From Lindgomyces ingoldianus (Eukaryota > Ascomycota > Dothideomycetes > Pleosporales > Lindgomycetaceae), in contig NW_022985187.1 in NCBI RefSeq assembly GCF_010093535.1, forward strand, positions 664,051-728,050: a stretch of 64,000 bases of DNA. Reading direction: 5' to 3'. The first letter of the stretch is position 1. The number at the start of each line of letters is the position of its first letter. The notes under the pieces were generated by a model that saw only the letters and a list, made by a program, of their open reading frames with translations, ran no database searches and was not told the origin of the DNA. The position numbers and the translations under genes are program-made. Positions 62,658 to 64,000 of this stretch are shown here, one piece after another.

Positions 62658-64000
62658 CTACAACGGCCGGCCACCAATGAAGTCACTCCACGGCCTGACT
62701 TCACTCGGGATACCATCCTTCCTCGGCAGTTTCTCGCTCATGCATTGTGCGAAGAGCACCGCAGTCTGTGTGATGTCACCTATTAGCATTATCCCTCAGC
62801 CATCTTCAATCATGGGCAAACTCACCTTTGGCTCCATAAAGAGTGGAACACCAAAGTCGACGGCATTCCTCCTCATAACGTAATCCTCATCGATCAAGCT
62901 AGCAGCCCTGAACTTAGCCAAATTGAACACACCGCGGATGTCGTATTTCTGGAACACTTCGCGGAGAGCGCGCTTGTCTTCCTTGGGGAACTCGATGACT
63001 TCAACACTGACGCCCTCGGCTTTGGATTCTAGAAGTTGTTTGACGGCCTTGTTGGCAGCGAAGAACTTGTAGCCGAGAGGATGCACATAGTTAGCTATTT
63101 GAACGAGTGCGTCTGATGATGTGTCACCGCCGAAGAGGAGGCCTTCGCCCGGTTGTGGAAGGCGGAAGTTCATCGTCGATTGCATCGAGGCCCAGTAGGC
63201 TTCGACGAGATCTTTCCCAAAGCAAGCCATTTCGCCCGTAGATGCCATTTCGACACCAAGGTATGGGTCGGCGCCTGCTAACCTGGTCCATGAAAATTGT
63301 GGGACTTTAGTTGCCAGGTAGTTCCTCTCGACTGCCATCAGATCCACTGGCTCAGGGACTTCGCGACCGACGAGAGCCTTGGTCGCAACGTCGATGAAGT
63401 TTGTACCGAGAACTTTGCTGACGAAGGGGAACGAGCGGGACGCGCGAAGGTTGCATTCAATGACCTTCAACAGTGGCTCGCCGCCTTCGGGATGCTTCTC
63501 TTTGATGATCTGCATGTTGAAGGGACCGGTGATGCTCCAGGCCTTTGCGACCTTCTGGGCGATCTCCTTGACTCTCTCCTTGATGCTGTCGTTGAGGTTC
63601 ACTGGTGGCAGGACGAGCGTGGCATCCCCAGAGTGTACGCCAGCATTTTCGACATGCTCGCTAATAGCGTGGACTAGAAGGTTACCGTTTTCAGCGACCG
63701 CATCGCAGTCGATCTCCTGTGCTCCGTCAATGTATTGGGTGATGACTACCGGATGGTCGGGGGAAACGTCCGCCGCGGCAAGAAGCTTCTCCTTGAGTTC
63801 GTCTTCGCTTCGAATAACGGTCATGGCAGCGCCGGAGAGAACGTACGAAGGCCGAACAAGGACAGGATATCCAACAGATTTTGCAAACTTCTGCGCATCC
63901 TCAAAGGAGGTAAGTTCCTTCCAGGCAGGCTGATCGACGCCGATGGAGTCAAGAATCTGAGAAAACTTGTGGCGATCCTCTGCCTTGTCGATGTCATGGG
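62658..64000 (-). CDS. CPA2: Carbamoyl-phosphate synthase, arginine-specific, large subunit (C-terminal part)
   Basis: Visible exons complement(62826..>64000) and complement(62658..62765), intron 60 bp (GTGAGT/CACAG). The frame is open to the window edge, so the N-terminal two thirds lie outside. Visible are the second ATP-grasp synthetase domain (FAKSVGYPVLVRPSYVLSGA, VVITQYIDGAQEIDCDAVAE, CNLRASRSFPFVSKVLGTNF) and the C-terminal methylglyoxal-synthase-like allosteric domain (DVVEF-type region VSVEVIEFPKEDKRALREVF, YVMRRNAVDFGVPLFMEPK). The protein ends soon after (EKLPRKDGIPSEVRPWSDFI, GGRPL), with no aspartate transcarbamylase following. This identifies the arginine-specific, normally mitochondrial, enzyme rather than the pyrimidine multienzyme. 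Without the last intron the frame would end early with a foreign tail after MEPK. Confidence 0.92.

Noticed and set aside
1..64000. tRNA genes, CRISPR arrays, operon or phage-like systems
   Set aside because: No tRNA cloverleaf with a clear GTTCRANNC arm was found by eye, and the organism is eukaryotic; CRISPR and operon features are not expected or seen.

Overview
This is nuclear DNA of a filamentous ascomycete (Pezizomycotina). The genes carry short GT-AG introns of about 42-60 bp with CTRAC-like branch points. Typical fungal families are present (Pir/GPI wall protein, DUF1776, Wss1, Mnn10-type mannosyltransferase, Sel1-repeat Nif1/Dsf2), and a single dispersed 5S rRNA gene lies between protein genes. 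A fungal Frizzled/Smoothened-like receptor and wide gene-poor gaps fit a Dothideomycete best, but the sequence alone cannot fix the class. One 50-N scaffold gap lies at 28634-28683.

Layout. 0-7.5 kb: TAF7 C-terminus (+), a tail-anchored-looking membrane protein (-), an unrecognised two-exon gene (-) and a GT34 mannosyltransferase (-) with an apparent GA-AG intron. 9.5-19 kb: a large single-pass membrane protein (+), a small spliced gene (-), a four-exon phosphate-transporter-like MFS protein (+) and a Pir-motif GPI wall protein (+). 21.7-31.2 kb: wax-synthase-like protein (+), thiolase-like protein (-), Nif1/Dsf2-like Sel1 protein (-), scaffold gap and DUF1776 protein (-). 31.9-40.5 kb is the gene-dense core: WSS1 protease (+), TEL2/TELO2 (-) head-to-head with UBA3 (+), a probable mitochondrial protein (-) head-to-head with the APC subunit CDC26 (+), and a small ORF with four LIR-like motifs directly after CDC26. 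41-49 kb is a degenerate island: a GH16 beta-glucanase pseudogene split by a roughly 1.05 kb insert with inverted ends, then unidentified decayed coding remnants. 49.4-56 kb: Frizzled-like receptor (+) and D-2-hydroxyacid dehydrogenase (+). 57.3-64 kb: ATG6/Beclin (-) head-to-head with an Scm3-like centromere protein (+), a 5S rRNA gene, and the C-terminal part of the arginine-specific carbamoyl-phosphate synthase large subunit (-).

The genes do not form one pathway; most are ordinary housekeeping loci. Many pairs are divergently arranged with short shared promoters (TEL2/UBA3, 217 bp; ATG6/SCM3, 274 bp). The most unusual observations are a 6-nt microexon needed to build the nucleotide-binding motif of UBA3, the non-canonical GA-AG intron in the mannosyltransferase, the repeated LIR-like ORF behind CDC26, and the interrupted GH16 pseudogene. 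Exon joins were placed by hand from reading frame, splice consensus and family knowledge; no transcript data or searches were available.
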